DNA of 64,000 nucleotides, from assembly GCF_000426305.1 (NCBI RefSeq), contig NZ_KE384518.1, positions 124,001-188,000 of the forward strand, written 5' to 3'. Positions within the stretch are counted from its first letter, which is position 1; every line of letters starts with the position of its first letter. This DNA comes from Anaerovorax odorimutans DSM 5092 (lineage in GTDB: Bacteria; Bacillota; Clostridia; Peptostreptococcales; Anaerovoracaceae). The position numbers and the translations under genes are program-made. A model generated the notes under the pieces. The model saw nothing but the letters and a program-made list of their open reading frames with translations. It searched no databases and was not told where the DNA came from. Shown in pieces: positions 43,126-52,550 of the stretch.

Positions 43126-43737
43126 CTAATCCTCTTCATTTCCCATAAACTCACTCATAGTAGCTTCACCATGGGCATTTACTCCTGATCTTTTAAACAC
43201 TACCATCAAAGTCATAAAAATTATCTTTATATCAAATAAAATTGACCAATGATCCACATACCATACATCTAATTTAAACTTCTCTTCCCAACTGATTGCG
43301 TTACGTCCATTGACCTGCGCCCATCCAGTAAGGCCCGGTCTCACTTCATGTCGGCGTGCCTGCGTTTTAGAATACCTATCTAAATATTGCACAAGCAATG
43401 GTCTTGGTCCTACAAAACTCATATCTCCCTTTAATATATTAAATAGCTCCGGTAATTCATCTATGCTTGTTTTACGTAATATCTTACCAAAATTAGTAAG
43501 CCTATCCGCATCAGGCAGCAAATTTCCCGCTTTATCTTTTGCATCTGTCATGGTTCTGAATTTATACATGGTAAAAATTTTTCCATCTTTACCTGGTCTT
43601 TTCTGTTTGAATATAACAGGACTTCCAAGCATTACTTTTGCCAAAAAATACATGACAAAAATTAATGGAGACAAACAAATAATCAATATTAGGGAAAAAA
43701 CAATATCCAAAACTCTTTTAATCAAATTTTTCATCAA
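43126..43737 (-). CDS. PglC-like initiating phosphoglycosyltransferase
   Basis: A 203-residue monotopic sugar transferase that attaches a sugar phosphate to undecaprenyl phosphate, the first step of lipid-linked glycan assembly. An N-terminal re-entrant hydrophobic helix (about residues 8-30, 'VLDIVFSLILIICLSPLIFV') is followed by 'GSPVIFKQKRPGKDGKIFTMYKFRTM' and the catalytic 'RKTSIDELPELFNILKGDMSFVGPRPLL' with its Asp-Glu pair (about residue 94). The size matches small PglC-type enzymes, not the large WcaJ type. Its end abuts the PglD-like gene (6 bases) and its start overlaps the GT4 gene by 20 bases. Substrate is inferred, probably UDP-diNAcBac. Confidence 0.92.
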   Translation of the reverse strand: MMKNLIKRVLDIVFSLILIICLSPLIFVMYFLAKVMLGSPVIFKQKRPGKDGKIFTMYKFRTMTDAKDKAGNLLPDADRLTNFGKILRKTSIDELPELFNILKGDMSFVGPRPLLVQYLDRYSKTQARRHEVRPGLTGWAQVNGRNAISWEEKFKLDVWYVDHWSILFDIKIIFMTLMVVFKRSGVNAHGEATMSEFMGNEED

Positions 43738-44926
43738 TATCCTGCTCCATTATTCTATTATATGTAGTTTGAACAGTCCAATTCTTCTCTAAATATTTTC
43801 TGCCGTTACGTCCCATCTCTTTTCTTAAAGATTCATTACTTAACAATTTTTGCAGATTAGCTTTATAGCTTTCCAAATCACCTGTAACAGACCATAATCC
43901 TGCTTTAGCATCTTCTAATATTTTGCCGTAATCAGTATTTTTATCGACTGATGCTAAAATAGGTAATTCAACTGCAAAATAGCCTACTGTTTTTGATGGT
44001 ATATTGGGAATTGTAAACCTTCTGTCCAGATTAATCAGACCGATATCACATTGTTTTAATAAACCTTCATAATCATCTCTTGGAATAAAATCCCTGATTA
44101 TAACATTTGAAAGATTATTATTAATAACTTCTTTTTCTATATAATCTTTTAAAACGCCTTTTCCTATAATTAAAAAAATCAAATCTTCTCTATATTTGTA
44201 TGCCTTTGCAAGCTCCAATAAAAAAGTTAATTCCTGAGGCCATCCGATATTACCTCCAAACACACAAACGATTTTTCCTGTCAATCCGTATTTCTCTTTA
44301 AAATCAATTTTTAAATTTTCTTTTTCATCCTCAAGTTTTATCCAATTTGGAAGCAGCTCCAGCTTATCTACACTAACTTCCGGATTATATTTTTTTACAT
44401 AATCTATATTACCTTGTGACATGCATCCAATACGATCAGATATATGATACATATACTTTTCTTTTCTTCTAAAGAAATTATACATCATATTATTCTTGAT
44501 TAATCCAATATCTTTTGCATTTTGCGGAAAAATATCTCTCAGTATCAAATATGATTTTGCATTATCTCTTAATTTAATATAATTTACTACCTTTGCAAAA
44601 GTAATTGGAGGGGTGGGCATAATTACCAAATCAAATTTAACATGATTAAAGTATGTATTTATGGCTTTTTTAAATTTAGATTCTAAAGATAAAGTGGTAA
44701 TACCTTTTTCTATGGCTCCAACACCAAACATATTACCTGTTTTAACTTGAAGAATATTAATACCATCTGTTTCTGTAATTTTTGTCTCTTCACCATACTT
44801 TTTTTCTTTAATGGTAGCGCCATAAACAAGGTGACCTCTGTCTCTAAATTCTTCCATTAGGTCTGTATAAAGATTTGGGCTGTTCTTAATGTCAATGGGC
44901 AGTATCATTAAAAATAAAACATTCAT
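43718..44926 (-). CDS. Glycosyltransferase family 4 (WbuB-like)
   Basis: A 402-residue GT-B glycosyltransferase. The N-terminal half begins 'MNVLFLMILPIDIKNSPNLYTDLMEEF' and the C-terminal half carries 'VCVFGGNIGWPQELTFLLELA' (about 230) and the donor-binding 'IPNIPSKTVGYFAVELPILASVDKNTD'. It resembles WbuB, which transfers L-FucNAc in E. coli, and sits directly after the fnl genes, so it probably adds L-FucNAc to the lipid-linked acceptor. No membrane segment is seen. The overlap with the sugar-transferase gene indicates tight coupling. The donor assignment is by context. Confidence 0.85.
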   Translation of the reverse strand: MNVLFLMILPIDIKNSPNLYTDLMEEFRDRGHLVYGATIKEKKYGEETKITETDGINILQVKTGNMFGVGAIEKGITTLSLESKFKKAINTYFNHVKFDLVIMPTPPITFAKVVNYIKLRDNAKSYLILRDIFPQNAKDIGLIKNNMMYNFFRRKEKYMYHISDRIGCMSQGNIDYVKKYNPEVSVDKLELLPNWIKLEDEKENLKIDFKEKYGLTGKIVCVFGGNIGWPQELTFLLELAKAYKYREDLIFLIIGKGVLKDYIEKEVINNNLSNVIIRDFIPRDDYEGLLKQCDIGLINLDRRFTIPNIPSKTVGYFAVELPILASVDKNTDYGKILEDAKAGLWSVTGDLESYKANLQKLLSNESLRKEMGRNGRKYLEKNWTVQTTYNRIMEQDIDEKFD

Positions 44927-44949
44927 TCCATATGGCTCCTTCTATTTAA

Positions 44950-46074
44950 TTATTTATTCCAAATAACCTTATTTATAATTTTTGTATAGCTTTGTATCAA
45001 TCTTACAATTTTAGTTGATACATTTCGGTCTTCATAATCTAAAACAGATTCTAAAATATCATCATCTCTCCATAACTGCACTGCCAAATCTATAGATTGC
45101 TCTACATCTTTCCCTTTGATTCCTCCAATAATAATTGTACCTTTATCCAAAACCTCCGGTCTTTCCGTAGATGTCCTTATGAGCACTGCCGGGAATCCCA
45201 GCATAGCACTTTCTTCCGAAAGTGTACCACTATCGGAAAGTACACAATATGCACCTAATTGAAGTTTGTTATAGTCAAAAAAGCCAAGGGGCTTAATATT
45301 TTTCACTAAAGAATGAAATTTGAATTTTCTCTGCTCTATATATTTCATACTTCTCGGATGAGTAGAATATATAACAGGTAATTGATATCTTTCTGCCACA
45401 TTATTTATTGCAGTCATTAATGACATAAAATTTTCTTCATTATCAATATTTTCTTCTCTATGGGCAGATACAAGTATATATTTGCCCTCAGTTAAATTTA
45501 ACTTATCTAGGATATCACTGGACTCTATACTATCAAAATTTTTTTCTAAAACTTCATGCATAGGTGATCCTGTTACAAAAATATGTTCTTTTCTAAAGCC
45601 TTCGCTGAGTAAGTATCTTCTGGAATGTTCCGTATACGGTAAATTTATATCTGAAATATGATCAACTATTTTTCTGTTTATTTCTTCCGGTACATTTTGA
45701 TCAAAACAACGATTGCCTGCTTCCATATGAAATACAGGAATTTTAAGTCTCTTTGCAGATATGGCAGACAACGCCGAATTTGTATCTCCTAAGATTAATA
45801 AAGCATCGGGCTTCTCTTTTTCCATTACTTCATACGATTTTGATAAAATATTTCCCATAGTCTGTCCAAGATTTTCTCCTACACTATCAAGATAATAATC
45901 AGGTTCTCTGAGTTCTAAATCTTGAAAAAACACTTTATTTAGAGTATAATCCCAATTTTGCCCAGTATGTACTAAAATATGCTCAAAATACTTATCACAT
46001 GCCTTAATACAAGCAGAAAGCCTTATTATTTCGGGTCTTGTCCCAAGTATAGTCATTACCTTTAATTTTTCCAT
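44950..46074 (-). CDS. fnlC: FnlC/WecB-like UDP-sugar 2-epimerase
   Basis: A 374-residue non-hydrolysing 2-epimerase. It begins 'MEKLKVMTILGTRPEIIRLSACI' and has 'HTGQNWDYTLNKVFF', 'LGDTNSALSAISAKRLKIPVFHMEAGNRCFDQNVPEEINRKIVDHISD' and 'LSDSGTLSEESAMLGFPAVLIR'. 'HMEAGNRCFD' is the FnlC/CapG variant; WecB itself has 'AGLRTG'. It converts UDP-L-PneNAc (talose form) to UDP-L-FucNAc, the last step of the fnl pathway. It is 2 bases after FnlB. Confidence 0.9.
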   Translation of the reverse strand: MEKLKVMTILGTRPEIIRLSACIKACDKYFEHILVHTGQNWDYTLNKVFFQDLELREPDYYLDSVGENLGQTMGNILSKSYEVMEKEKPDALLILGDTNSALSAISAKRLKIPVFHMEAGNRCFDQNVPEEINRKIVDHISDINLPYTEHSRRYLLSEGFRKEHIFVTGSPMHEVLEKNFDSIESSDILDKLNLTEGKYILVSAHREENIDNEENFMSLMTAINNVAERYQLPVIYSTHPRSMKYIEQRKFKFHSLVKNIKPLGFFDYNKLQLGAYCVLSDSGTLSEESAMLGFPAVLIRTSTERPEVLDKGTIIIGGIKGKDVEQSIDLAVQLWRDDDILESVLDYEDRNVSTKIVRLIQSYTKIINKVIWNK

Positions 46075-46076
46075 CG

Positions 46077-47222
46077 TTATACCTCCAAATAATATGTATC
46101 CGGCTTATCAGGATTAAATGCTTCATTTGCCCACATAATAGTCACCATATCTGAATCACCCATATTACTTATGTTATGAGTATACCCAGAAGGAATATCT
46201 ATAATTTCAAGTTTTTCGTCACTAACCTCATATTCTATGATTTCATCTTCAAAAGGTTTTCTAAATCGCACTACCCCTTTGCCTTTCACCACAAGAAATT
46301 TTTCATTCTTCGTATGATGCCAATGGTTTCCCTTTGTAATCCCGGGTTTTGAAATGTTTATGGAGACTTGCCCTCTTTCTCTTGATTTAAGGAACTCTGT
46401 AAATGAGCCTCTTTCATCTTTATTCATTTTAAGAGGATAGGAAAATTTGTCTTTAGGCAGATAACTTAAATATGTGCTGTATAGCTTCTTGGTAAATTCA
46501 TCACCCATATCTGGTATATATAGTAATTGCGATATATTTTGGTCTTCAGAACTTGCCGCCTTTCTGCTTTGGTGAAATGAATATATTAAATCAGCAATTG
46601 CACCCAGCTTCACAGGATATGCTGTAATTACATAATACAATCCATCATTTGCACTTTTTTCTTTTCCTTCAATGGCAGAAATAAAAGTGTTTATCACATC
46701 ATCAATATACACTAAAGTAATACTTTGTTCTCTATCATTTACTTTAATTGGCAGATCATTTGCAATATTATTACAAAATGTTGCAACTACACTGTTATAA
46801 TTTGGCCTGCACCATTTACCAAAAACATTTGAAAGCCTGTAAATCAATACTTTTGAACCTGTATCTTTTTCATAAGCTAACAATAAATCTTCCCCAGCCT
46901 TTTTACTCTTGCCGTAAGGATTATCTAAAATTGCTTGGATAGATGATGTCATAAGTATAGGGCAATGGTTTTTATTCTTTTTTAAACTATCCAATAAAGT
47001 AGAAGTAAATCCAAAATTTCCTTCCATAAATTCCTTTTGTTCTTCAGGTCGGTTGACCCCTGCCAAGTGGAATACAAAGTCACAAATTTTTGTATATTCA
47101 TTTAGCTGCTCGTAAGTCGTATCTATATCACAAAGAAACAGGTCTTCATATCCCCTGTTTCTTAATTCTAAAGTTAAGTTTTTGCCTATAAATCCCTTTG
47201 CTCCTGTAATGAGTATTTTCAT
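46077..47222 (-). CDS. fnlB: FnlB/CapF-like UDP-sugar reductase with C-terminal cupin
   Basis: A 381-residue two-domain enzyme. The N-terminal Rossmann domain (about residues 1-245) has 'MKILITGAKGFIGKNLTLEL' and 'SSIQAILDNPYGKSKKAGEDLLL', with the Tyr-x3-Lys catalytic pair. The C-terminal cupin (about 260-381) has 'KPGITKGNHWHHTKNEKFLVVKG', whose His cluster binds zinc. This architecture is typical of CapF/WbjC, which epimerise C3 and reduce C4 of the keto-sugar made by FnlA. ATG 47222 overlaps the stop of FnlA and follows GGAGG by 8 bases. It is central to the UDP-L-FucNAc route. Confidence 0.92.
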   Translation of the reverse strand: MKILITGAKGFIGKNLTLELRNRGYEDLFLCDIDTTYEQLNEYTKICDFVFHLAGVNRPEEQKEFMEGNFGFTSTLLDSLKKNKNHCPILMTSSIQAILDNPYGKSKKAGEDLLLAYEKDTGSKVLIYRLSNVFGKWCRPNYNSVVATFCNNIANDLPIKVNDREQSITLVYIDDVINTFISAIEGKEKSANDGLYYVITAYPVKLGAIADLIYSFHQSRKAASSEDQNISQLLYIPDMGDEFTKKLYSTYLSYLPKDKFSYPLKMNKDERGSFTEFLKSRERGQVSINISKPGITKGNHWHHTKNEKFLVVKGKGVVRFRKPFEDEIIEYEVSDEKLEIIDIPSGYTHNISNMGDSDMVTIMWANEAFNPDKPDTYYLEV

Positions 47223-48244
47223 TATTCGTTCCTCCAAGATTTAAGTTCTTCTCTTATATAATCAAGCTGTAATAGCTTTTGTTTGATTTCTTCCACATTA
47301 AGAAGCTTAGTATTATTTGAATTAAATTCCGATAATGCACTTCTGCTCGTCTCTCCGTCTACAAAGTATTTATCATAATTTAAATCTCTGTTATCGGCAG
47401 GGACTCTATAAAAACTTCCTAGATCAACAGCATGGGCACATTCTTCATTTGTAAGTAAGGTCTCGTACATTTTTTCGCCGTGCCTTATACCTATAATTTT
47501 TATTTCATTATCAACATCAAATAATTCCTTTACAGCCTGTGCCAAGTCGCCAATAGTGGAAGCAGGTGCTTTTTGCACCATAATATCACCGCTTTCGGCG
47601 TTATCGAACGCAAAAATAACAAGTTCAACTGCTTCTTCAAGACTCATAATAAATCTAGTCATATGAGGATCGGTAATAGTCAAAGGCTCTCCTGATTTTA
47701 TCTGCTCTATAAATAAAGGAATCACTGAACCTCTGGAGCACATAACATTTCCATACCTTGTCCCACAAATAAGGGTTTTTTCAGAATTCACAGTTCTGGA
47801 TTTGGCAATCAAAACCTTTTCCATCATTGCTTTTGATGTACCCATAGCATTGACAGGATATGCAGCTTTATCAGTTGATAAGCATATAATCTTTTTAACT
47901 CCTGCATCAATAGCTGCTGACAACACATTATCTGTGCCTATTACATTTGTCTTTACCGCCTCTAACGGAAAAAACTCACAAGATGGCACTTGTTTTAATG
48001 CCGCAGCATGGAAAATATAATCAACCCCATGCATGGCATTTCGAACGCTGTTTACATCACGTACATCTCCAATATAATATTTTAACTTATCATTATTATA
48101 TTCCTTACGCATATCATCTTGCTTTTTTTCGTCACGAGAAAAAATACGAATTTCTCCGATATCAGTCTGTAAGAAACGAGCTAAGACAGCATGGCCAAAA
48201 GAGCCCGTGCCGCCCGTGATAAGTAAGGTTTTATTTTTGAACAT
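47222..48244 (-). CDS. fnlA: FnlA/CapE-like UDP-GlcNAc 4,6-dehydratase/5-epimerase
   Basis: A 340-residue soluble short-chain dehydrogenase. It begins 'MFKNKTLLITGGTGSFGHAVLARF' and has 'SRDEKKQDDMRKEY', 'VDYIFHAAALKQVPSCEFFP' and the catalytic 'CLSTDKAAYPVNAMGTSKAMMEKV', with Lys but no Tyr at the usual position. It makes UDP-2-acetamido-2,6-dideoxy-beta-L-arabino-4-hexulose, the first step to UDP-L-FucNAc. Start is ATG 48244 with 'GAGGG' upstream; an in-frame extension to 48340 gives an unlikely lysine/isoleucine-rich leader. It lies 62 bases after the upstream glycosyltransferase gene. It is distinct from the membrane-bound PglF-type dehydratase at 32600. Confidence 0.93.
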   Translation of the reverse strand: MFKNKTLLITGGTGSFGHAVLARFLQTDIGEIRIFSRDEKKQDDMRKEYNNDKLKYYIGDVRDVNSVRNAMHGVDYIFHAAALKQVPSCEFFPLEAVKTNVIGTDNVLSAAIDAGVKKIICLSTDKAAYPVNAMGTSKAMMEKVLIAKSRTVNSEKTLICGTRYGNVMCSRGSVIPLFIEQIKSGEPLTITDPHMTRFIMSLEEAVELVIFAFDNAESGDIMVQKAPASTIGDLAQAVKELFDVDNEIKIIGIRHGEKMYETLLTNEECAHAVDLGSFYRVPADNRDLNYDKYFVDGETSRSALSEFNSNNTKLLNVEEIKQKLLQLDYIREELKSWRNE

Positions 48245-48305
48245 AATTGTACCCTCGTTTTTAATTAATTTAATAAATATTATATTCTTTACTAATATTT
48301 TTTTA

Positions 48306-49553
48306 TTAAATATATTTTTTATGATATATTGGATGCTCATATTTATTCATATCAAATGAGAATGGCCATTTTATATATTTTATTATTCCAAGCCTATAAA
48401 ATGTATAAAACGCTATATTGGCAATAATACTAGAATATTTTTTCTTATTATTTACATTACAATTAATAAACTGTGTCTTGTTTTTTGACATAGCTAAAAT
48501 ACTATTTATTTCATAAACTAAACTTTCTACTGTATTATTTTTTATCTCTCCTATATAATCTTTGTAAAGCCCTTTTACTACTTCTTTTTTATCAATCAAT
48601 ATATCTTCTATATCCTCTACTGTTTGACATGTTGAATATTCACATACTCCCACAACTTCATATTTGAAATATACCGGCTTTAGTACAAAAGATTTTATTC
48701 CCATTGCATCACTCTCAAAAATAGAGGTACTATACGATACAATATTAGCTTCAACATGTTGAAACCAAGTATATACAGAATAATCTCTAATTATCTTAAT
48801 TTTACTATTAAATTGACTAGAATCAAAATCTTTAACTCCCGGATGTAATCTAAAAATTATTTCAAAATCTTCCTTATGCTTATCTATAAAATCACCAAGG
48901 ATTTCAACAGATTTAACATACGTATCGGCATATGGCTTGACCATTTCATTTAATTCAGTTGTTCCACCAATTAGGGTAGTGGCTTTTTGGCCTTTTTGTT
49001 TCATATCATAAAAAAGAGCTCCACCACTGTCACAATACAGCAGCCACTTTTTATCCGGATCAAGATTATATTTTCTTGCAAGTTCTTCTCTATTTACTTT
49101 TTCTGCTTTTATATAACCCTCTTGCAATCTAATACTACCCGTTTTTATAATGAAATCCTCTGAAACACCATGATCTATTAAATTTTGCTTAAAATATTCT
49201 CCCCATGCCAAGTGATACATTGTGTTTTTACATAAATCTTCATTAGGTATTAAATAGTCATCCTTCAGTCCTACATATCCTATCTGCTCATTATGCATAC
49301 ATAATATTGTTGTATTCATATTTAAATTTTTAAATGGCATTACTACTCTTTGGTAATCTGCTCCTGTATAACAACTCGGTATGATTAGTAAATCAATTAA
49401 ATTATTTTTTGCAACAGATAACGCTTTATAATATTCAAAATTCCATTGAAATAAATATACAGAATAACCTTGATCTTTAAGAATTTTCATTAATTCATTA
49501 CATGACCAATACTCTCTTGCAATTAAATCATACAATATTATTATATTTTTCAT
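48306..49553 (-). CDS. Putative GT-B glycosyltransferase of surface-glycan assembly
   Basis: A 415-residue protein starting MKNIIILYDLIAREYWSCNE. The C-terminal half has 'KEDFEIIFRLHPGVKDFDSS' and 'HVEANIVSYSTSIFESDAMGIKSFVL', the 'HP' and 'SxxxxEAxxxG' pattern of CDP-glycerol/sialyltransferase-like GT-B enzymes (surface-carbohydrate biosynthesis group). No signal peptide or membrane helix is seen; the last 45 residues are basic and aromatic, perhaps for membrane contact. It overlaps the amidotransferase gene by 4 bases at the end of the legionaminic block, so a CMP-legionaminate transferase is the best guess, from position only. Confidence 0.65.
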   Translation of the reverse strand: MKNIIILYDLIAREYWSCNELMKILKDQGYSVYLFQWNFEYYKALSVAKNNLIDLLIIPSCYTGADYQRVVMPFKNLNMNTTILCMHNEQIGYVGLKDDYLIPNEDLCKNTMYHLAWGEYFKQNLIDHGVSEDFIIKTGSIRLQEGYIKAEKVNREELARKYNLDPDKKWLLYCDSGGALFYDMKQKGQKATTLIGGTTELNEMVKPYADTYVKSVEILGDFIDKHKEDFEIIFRLHPGVKDFDSSQFNSKIKIIRDYSVYTWFQHVEANIVSYSTSIFESDAMGIKSFVLKPVYFKYEVVGVCEYSTCQTVEDIEDILIDKKEVVKGLYKDYIGEIKNNTVESLVYEINSILAMSKNKTQFINCNVNNKKKYSSIIANIAFYTFYRLGIIKYIKWPFSFDMNKYEHPIYHKKYI

Positions 49554-50644
49554 TTAAGCTTCCATTCTCCATATTTATTTTTTTCAAAGATTTCTTTATT
49601 ATAAAATTTATCAATTATTTTCCAAAACTCAGTCTCTGCATATCCTGTAAAATCACAAAAATCTTTAATCGCTTTTGGGTCTAAAGCATGGTCTTTTTCT
49701 GATACGAGCTTCTCTGCTTCTTCTCTTGTCATCATACCATATCGAACAAATCTGCTTGCATAATCTGTCGCACAGGCATGTCCAAATTTAGGATATTTCA
49801 TCCATGCATGAACTAAATAAGCATAACTGTCAACTTGATCAAAATTTTCTGCACACATAGTTCTATCCCATTCATGCGTTAAATCATGGAATCCTCTACT
49901 TTTAGCAAAGATATAGTTTTTATAACTGTTCCATTCTATAAAATAGCTTAAATAAATGGGGTCCAGCTTATTTATATCTTCTATTGAAGGAGCAATTGTT
50001 AAATGTAAATCTTTTTCATTTATATCTTCATCTATCAGTTCTTCTAATGGTATATCTGAAGCAACTCCATTACTTAAAATTTCTCTTGCAGAATATGTTT
50101 CAACAGCATCTGATCCGCCATATTCATAACTTACATTTTCTCCGTAAACAAGCAAAGGTGTATTAAATTTAATTGCCATTTGCAGAGGATACGTATATAT
50201 TAAACGATCAATATACCATGTGGGTTTTCCATATTTTTCAAAAGTTTTTCTCATTAGTTTTTTCTGTAATTTTATGTTCGGCTTTATAGATATAATATCA
50301 CAACCAAATTCTTCAGAAATATTTTTAAGATTATGTTTTCCTGCCTCAGTCATGGTAAAATTATCTTCCACAGAAAATAAAATAGGATTCATATTTAAAA
50401 GTTCTTTCATAACGTAAACTTGATAATGACTATCTTTTCCTCCACTGACAGCTATAGCGCAATCAGGCCCGTTTCCATTAATTCCTCTATATTTATCGCA
50501 AATCTTTTTTAATTCTTCAAATCTTTCATCATAATTAATCTTTTTCTTTTTCTCTTGAGTATTACATGCACTGCAAACACCATTTTCATCAAAAGAGATT
50601 CCCGGTCTAGTGTCAGGCATAACACATTTTTTACAATATTTCAT
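49550..50644 (-). CDS. N-acetyl-sugar amidotransferase (WbpG/PseA family)
   Basis: A 364-residue ATP-PPi-type amidotransferase. It begins with a zinc-ribbon 'KYCKKCVMPDTRPGISFDENGVCSACN', then the PP-loop 'CAIAVSGGKDSHYQVYVMKEL' (about residues 64-84). 'LLVYGENVSYEYGGSD' and 'ACATDYASRFVRYGMMTREEAEKLV' are typical of the family. Such enzymes turn an N-acetyl group into an acetamidino group, as PseA does for pseudaminic acid or WbpG in B-band O-antigen. Here it is coupled to legF by a 4-base overlap, so legionaminic acid is the likely substrate. No HisH/HisF-like ammonia-supplying genes are adjacent. Confidence 0.85.
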   Translation of the reverse strand: MKYCKKCVMPDTRPGISFDENGVCSACNTQEKKKKINYDERFEELKKICDKYRGINGNGPDCAIAVSGGKDSHYQVYVMKELLNMNPILFSVEDNFTMTEAGKHNLKNISEEFGCDIISIKPNIKLQKKLMRKTFEKYGKPTWYIDRLIYTYPLQMAIKFNTPLLVYGENVSYEYGGSDAVETYSAREILSNGVASDIPLEELIDEDINEKDLHLTIAPSIEDINKLDPIYLSYFIEWNSYKNYIFAKSRGFHDLTHEWDRTMCAENFDQVDSYAYLVHAWMKYPKFGHACATDYASRFVRYGMMTREEAEKLVSEKDHALDPKAIKDFCDFTGYAETEFWKIIDKFYNKEIFEKNKYGEWKLK

Positions 50645-51357
50645 ATTTTAACCTCATCATTTTTCTTTTTTATTAAAAATTCAGCATATAAAAAATCATT
50701 TATATTATCAATATCTATAGAATTTTCATTATTCATAATAAATGCTAAACTATCTTTCATAATAAATTCTTTAGTTTGTAATAATATTTCAGTATTTAAC
50801 AAATATATCGCTCCATTTATGCGATAATATTTAGGTAAATTCTGTCTTCTTGCATTTTTATAATCCAGAGCTTTTATTTTACCAATTTGTAAGTTATCAT
50901 CAATTGTTGTACATAAAAGTGGGGAAAATTCACATTCACAAACACTTATTAATGATATGGCTTTTTTTTCTATAAATAAACTATAAGCATCTTTAATATT
51001 ATTATAATCTCTCAATGGTGACGTTGGTTGAAGTAAGCATACAGAATCAAAAACCTCTCCTCGGTCCTTATAATAATCAATACAATGTTCAACAACATCT
51101 ATTGATTTTGTATCATCTTGTGAAATTTTTTCAGGTCTTAAAAATGGCACTTCTGCACCACATTTTCTAGAAATATCTGCAATATCTTCCCCGTCTGTTG
51201 AAACAACAACCTTATTAAAAACTTTACTTTTAACAGCTGCTTCTATTGTATAATCAATCAATGGTTTCCCACATAGACTCTTTATATTTTTACCTGGCAA
51301 CCCTTTACTTCCTGCACGAGCAGGTATTATAGCTATTGTATTTTGTTTTTTTATCAT
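50641..51357 (-). CDS. legF: CMP-legionaminic/acylneuraminic acid synthetase
   Basis: A 238-residue nucleotidyltransferase activating a nonulosonic acid with CTP. The signature 'AIIPARAGSKGLPGKNIKSLCGKPLI' (about residues 9-34) is followed by 'VVSTDGEDIADISRKCGAEVPFLRPEKISQD' and 'LQPTSPLRD', all typical of NeuA/LegF. The 240-residue size fits the CMP-sugar synthetases without an esterase domain. It lies between legG and the amidotransferase gene, overlapping the latter by 4 bases. Confidence 0.92.
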   Translation of the reverse strand: MIKKQNTIAIIPARAGSKGLPGKNIKSLCGKPLIDYTIEAAVKSKVFNKVVVSTDGEDIADISRKCGAEVPFLRPEKISQDDTKSIDVVEHCIDYYKDRGEVFDSVCLLQPTSPLRDYNNIKDAYSLFIEKKAISLISVCECEFSPLLCTTIDDNLQIGKIKALDYKNARRQNLPKYYRINGAIYLLNTEILLQTKEFIMKDSLAFIMNNENSIDIDNINDFLYAEFLIKKKNDEVKI

Positions 51358-51367
51358 TATAAACTAT

Positions 51368-52528
51368 TTACCTCATATCATAAAACTCTTTTTCCAAATT
51401 AATATTTCCTTCCATAAGAGCTTGTTTTATTATCTTTACAATATTTTCAGATGTATTTTCACCTTCTAACGGGCTTTTTACATCCTTTATGCTATTAATA
51501 AATTTTTGTTGTGAAGCTTTATTTATTGCTTCTATAATGTCTACCGATTTTGGATTACAATTAATTATTGATTTTGCCTGCAATCTTCCCTTCTGCCTGT
51601 TACCAATGTTAATAGTAGGTATATGAAAACTAGGTGCTTCGTATATTCCGCTTGAAGAATTACCTATGACCATTTTAGCATATTTCATTGCAGAGAGATA
51701 TTTTAAAGTTCCAAGAGAATTAAAAGCAATACAATTAGACTTATCCTTAACAAATTCATCTACCATTTTATTAATTATTCTCCCTTTAGCATCTGAATTG
51801 GCTTTTGTAAATATAAAATTAATATTTGATAATTTTTCCATTGCATTGAATAATTCTTTAAGTTGTTTCTCTTCATTCCCATATTCCATTGTCACAGGAT
51901 GAAAAGTGACTAATGCATATGGAATATTGAGTTTAAAATCAAGACTTTCTTCTAACTGTTCCTTACTAAGAAGTTTCATTTTTAAGATATTCTCAATACC
52001 GGTAGCTCCAACATTAAATACTCTTTTTGGATTTTCTCCAAGCTGCTGTACTCTTTTTTTAGATTGTTCATTACTTACAAAATGCAAATAACTCATCTTT
52101 GTAATAGAATGTCTCATAAACTCATCAACAGCACCTTCTGTAGTATCCCCCCCATACAAATGTGCAATTGGAATTTTCGCCATAGCTGCTGCAACGGCAC
52201 AAGCAAATATTTCATACCTGTCACCTAATAAAATTAGCATATCCGGGTTTCTTCTGTTAAAATACTCTGAAAAAGAAAACATAGCCATCGCTGTGGATTT
52301 AGTCATTCCTACAATTGTATCAGAACTTAATACACATTCTATTTTTTCATCCACCTTGAACCCATCGTCATGAATTTCTTTAATTGTATATCCAAATTCA
52401 GAACAAAGATGCATGCCTGTGACAGCCAGCCTAAGTTCTAAGTCTGAATCATCATTAATCTTCTCAATTACAGGTTTTAATAATCCATATTCTGCTCTTG
52501 TCCCTGTTACTACGCATATAGTTTTCAT
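51368..52528 (-). CDS. legG: NeuC/LegG-type hydrolysing 2-epimerase
   Basis: A 386-residue GT-B-fold enzyme that hydrolyses UDP/GDP from a 2,4-diacetamido-trideoxyhexose while epimerising C2, giving the mannose-configured precursor. Signatures are 'MKTICVVTGTRAEYGLLKPVI', 'DRYEIFACAVAAAMAKIPIAHLYGGDTTEGAVDEFMRHSITKMS', and 'MVIGNSSSGIYEAPSFHIPTINIGNRQKGR'. The start could be 52528 (the family-like MKTICVV) or 52543. It lies between legI and legF. Substrate assignment to legionaminic rather than sialic acid rests on the LegB, PtmE-like and LegH genes in the operon. Confidence 0.9.
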   Translation of the reverse strand: MKTICVVTGTRAEYGLLKPVIEKINDDSDLELRLAVTGMHLCSEFGYTIKEIHDDGFKVDEKIECVLSSDTIVGMTKSTAMAMFSFSEYFNRRNPDMLILLGDRYEIFACAVAAAMAKIPIAHLYGGDTTEGAVDEFMRHSITKMSYLHFVSNEQSKKRVQQLGENPKRVFNVGATGIENILKMKLLSKEQLEESLDFKLNIPYALVTFHPVTMEYGNEEKQLKELFNAMEKLSNINFIFTKANSDAKGRIINKMVDEFVKDKSNCIAFNSLGTLKYLSAMKYAKMVIGNSSSGIYEAPSFHIPTINIGNRQKGRLQAKSIINCNPKSVDIIEAINKASQQKFINSIKDVKSPLEGENTSENIVKIIKQALMEGNINLEKEFYDMR

Positions 52529-52550
52529 TCTTTTCACCATCATATATTTC

